Assembly (NCBI GenBank): GCA_032160705.1
Contig: JAVHVE010000073.1
Coordinates: forward strand, 248,001 to 312,000
Source of the DNA: QHXM01 sp032160705
GTDB taxonomy: Bacteria > Acidobacteriota > Blastocatellia > Pyrinomonadales > Pyrinomonadaceae
Length of the DNA stretch: 64,000 bases
Reading direction: 5' to 3'
Shown here piece after piece: positions 62,629 through 64,000 of the stretch. The notes beneath the pieces are model-generated. The model was not told the origin of the DNA, did no database searches, and saw only the letters and a program-made list of their open reading frames with translations. The translations under genes were made by a program, and so were the position numbers. Position 1 is the first letter of the stretch. Every line of letters starts with the position of its first letter.

Positions 62629-63750
62629 CTACCAGCTTGCACGACTGACTTCCAGACGATCTCCGGGCTGTAGAACCGGGTCGGGGATTTTTCCGGCTTC
62701 AATCTGCTTCAAATTATATTCGGTTGTCACTAATCTTCCGTCCGCGCCCTGCCGCGAGACTTTGACCTTGCTTCCGGCAAAGCGGGTTGTGCCGCCGGAA
62801 GCGAGCACCGCCTGCGTCAATGTCAGACCGGCATGGAAATCTTTCTGGCCAGGCGAAGTGACCTGCCCGCCGATGTAGAAGAATTGCGGCGCTGCGGGTG
62901 GCGGCGCGGTGATCGTAATCACATCGCCCGGCAACACGAGCGTGGTCGTTGCCTGCGGGTCTGTGAGAGTGACATCCAGGCTGTGGCCATCAGCGCGCAT
63001 GATCGTGGCGCGACCGGCTTCAGGTTTTAACTGCGCTTCCGCCAGCACGACGTAGAGCGGCATGGCTTCGCGGCGCAGCACCTTCGTTCCCGGATCGTTG
63101 ACCAGACCCGTCACAATCACAGTGTGGCTCGCATAGTTGCGCACGCTGACGACGATTTGCGGATTTTCGTAAACCTTGACGAGAGAAGTCAGGCGCGCAT
63201 CAATCTCGTCGGTGGTGAGTCCTGCGACCGGAACGGGATCGCCCGCGAGCGGATATTCCAACAGTCCGCCAGCCATCACGCTGAAAAGAGTTGATTCGCG
63301 ACCCTGTGCGTTGAGCAGGCGAATGTCCAGCACGTCGCCGACGCCGACGCGATAAATGCTCGTCGGCGGTGGCGGGGGCGACGTAGTGTTCGCCGTTGAT
63401 GCTGTCGAGTTCGTTTTCGGCTCTTCGCCTGTGGCCGTAGAGCTTGAGCCAGTTGCACCGCTCGGAACGCTCGTCATCGTTTTAGCCGGAGCATCGCTCG
63501 TCGCCGCGTCCGTGCTGGTCGTCGTCAGAGGTGTCGCGGTGGCTGTCGTCGAGGGAGAAGCGGGCTTGCCTGGCTCTTGATTCTTCTCATCTTTCGAATC
63601 ATTCGCAGCTTTGGCTTGACCCTTTTTCTGGCTGGATTTTTCCTTGTCAGTGCTCGTGGCGGGCGCGATGTTGTTGGCTTGCGGCTGCGCGCCGAGCACT
63701 TGCGCGCCAACGGCGAGCGTCAAGACAAGAGCAAATAAAACTTTCTTCAT
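62629..63750 (-). CDS. Polysaccharide export / SLBB-domain protein (Wza type)
   Basis: A 373-residue exported protein: signal peptide (VLFALVLTLAVGAQVLGAQ), a Thr/Ser/Pro/Lys-rich disordered region to about residue 140, then the polysaccharide-export (PES) domain starting YRVGVGDVLDIRLLNAQGRE, and two SLBB domains (SVRNYASHTVIVTGLVNDPG, FFYIGGQVTSPGQKDFHAGL). Wza-like proteins form outer-membrane or periplasmic conduits for capsular or exopolysaccharide. No glycosyltransferase cluster is in the window. Its N-terminal low-complexity region is unusually long. It lies between the TPR/DUF11 gene and the barrel gene. Confidence 0.9.
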   Translation of the reverse strand: MKKVLFALVLTLAVGAQVLGAQPQANNIAPATSTDKEKSSQKKGQAKAANDSKDEKNQEPGKPASPSTTATATPLTTTSTDAATSDAPAKTMTSVPSGATGSSSTATGEEPKTNSTASTANTTSPPPPPTSIYRVGVGDVLDIRLLNAQGRESTLFSVMAGGLLEYPLAGDPVPVAGLTTDEIDARLTSLVKVYENPQIVVSVRNYASHTVIVTGLVNDPGTKVLRREAMPLYVVLAEAQLKPEAGRATIMRADGHSLDVTLTDPQATTTLVLPGDVITITAPPPAAPQFFYIGGQVTSPGQKDFHAGLTLTQAVLASGGTTRFAGSKVKVSRQGADGRLVTTEYNLKQIEAGKIPDPVLQPGDRLEVSRASW

Positions 63751-63835
63751 AATGCACTCAAATTCCTAGCCCTGATGGTGAAGCGAAAAGCTTTGCCGGG
63801 CAATGGCGCTGCTCGTCGCGTGGGTTAAAGCCGGG

Positions 63836-64000
63836 TTAGAACGGGCGACCCTGGACTTCATTGCGTCGTCCGATGTCAAAAACCAGCGAAAGGCGATTAC
63901 GGTTGAAGGTAAAAACAGGGATGGTCGAATCCCTGCGCGAAAAACTGTAAACGAGACGAGAGTTCAACATGTCGCTGAAACGATAGCCCGCTTCGAGCGA
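63836..64000 (-). CDS. Outer-membrane beta-barrel protein, 3' end only
   Basis: The frame is open from the window edge for 54 codons and ends NEVQGRPF with a terminal Phe, the usual BAM recognition signal. The visible strands alternate polar and aromatic residues (RLVYSFSRR, PVFTFNRNRLSLVFDIGRR), typical of an outer-membrane barrel. It lies upstream of the SLBB export gene on the same strand, so it could be an outer-membrane component of the same export process. Confidence 0.65.
   Translation of the reverse strand, partial: SLEAGYRFSDMLNSRLVYSFSRRDSTIPVFTFNRNRLSLVFDIGRRNEVQGRPF

Overview
The window reads as the chromosome of a Gram-negative, GC-moderate bacterium. Outer-membrane biogenesis is well represented: Kdo synthesis (kdsA, kdsB, kdsC), a TolC-type channel, an SLBB/Wza-type export protein, the end of an outer-membrane barrel ending in Phe, and a WaaE-like glycosyltransferase. 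Several features together fit an Acidobacteriota lineage, probably Blastocatellia-like: many secreted P/T/S-rich proteins, zinc-ribbon Ser/Thr kinase, acidobacterial-style dispersed palindromes, and a BchH-type chelatase. That placement is inference, not a measured result.

Layout. 1-7.3 kb: end of a glutaredoxin-like gene, then a minus-strand chelatase operon (VTT membrane protein, fused BchI/BchD-type ATPase, and a BchH-type large subunit that is split into two genes with the C-terminal half upstream of the N-terminal half). 7.4-13.3 kb: glucose dehydrogenase, a secreted protein, then gapA-pgk-tpiA-secG-tRNA-Leu. 13.7-19.8 kb: TolC-like channel, D-Ala-D-Ala carboxypeptidase, prepilin peptidase, orphan histidine kinase. 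19.9-26 kb: UbiD decarboxylase overlapping an FAD oxidoreductase interrupted by an in-frame TAG, small conserved proteins, an LEA-like lipoprotein, tRNA-Gly with an adjacent PD-(D/E)XK nuclease gene, a receiver protein. 26-35 kb: Kdo/CTP cluster (kdsB, pyrG, kdsA, kdsC) with a Ser/Thr kinase and a catalytically degenerate M1-peptidase-like protein. 35-45 kb: cysteine/cystathionine genes (the second carries an in-frame TGA), PP2C phosphatase, NfeD, proline dehydrogenase, HD protein, acyl-CoA dehydrogenase, glycosyltransferase, GNAT. 45-57 kb: POT transporter, toxin-antitoxin pair, hemX-hemA-hemC-hemD, NtrC/NtrB pair, phosphomutase-like enzyme, MFS exporter. 57-64 kb: RNase P RNA, CPBP-family membrane protein, a TPR/Big-like secreted protein, SLBB export protein and the end of an outer-membrane barrel.

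The most striking feature is not a gene. More than twenty long hairpins sit between genes, about one per 3 kb. Most have arms built from tandem 7-bp units. At least seven unrelated unit families keep the same 7-bp period (CAGGAGA/CAGAAGT, GTGACAG, AAAAGGT, GGGGTTG, TTTTCAG, ACAAAGT, ACCTCTA), and an eighth (CTGCCAA) occurs only as a single arm inside a gene. Several of the loops share a core resembling GGCGGAGAACC even where arms belong to different families. The elements butt directly onto start and stop codons, supply several stop codons, replace Shine-Dalgarno regions, and have entered the coding regions of both chelatase subunits. Resemblance to the heptameric short tandemly repeated repetitive sequences known from filamentous cyanobacteria is noted, but the palindromic arrangement and shared apex deserve separate attention.

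Tetrapyrrole genes appear in two places (chelatase at 0-7 kb; hemA/hemC/hemD at 47-51 kb). No other chlorophyll or cobalamin gene is in the window, so whether the chelatase inserts Mg or Co cannot be decided here.
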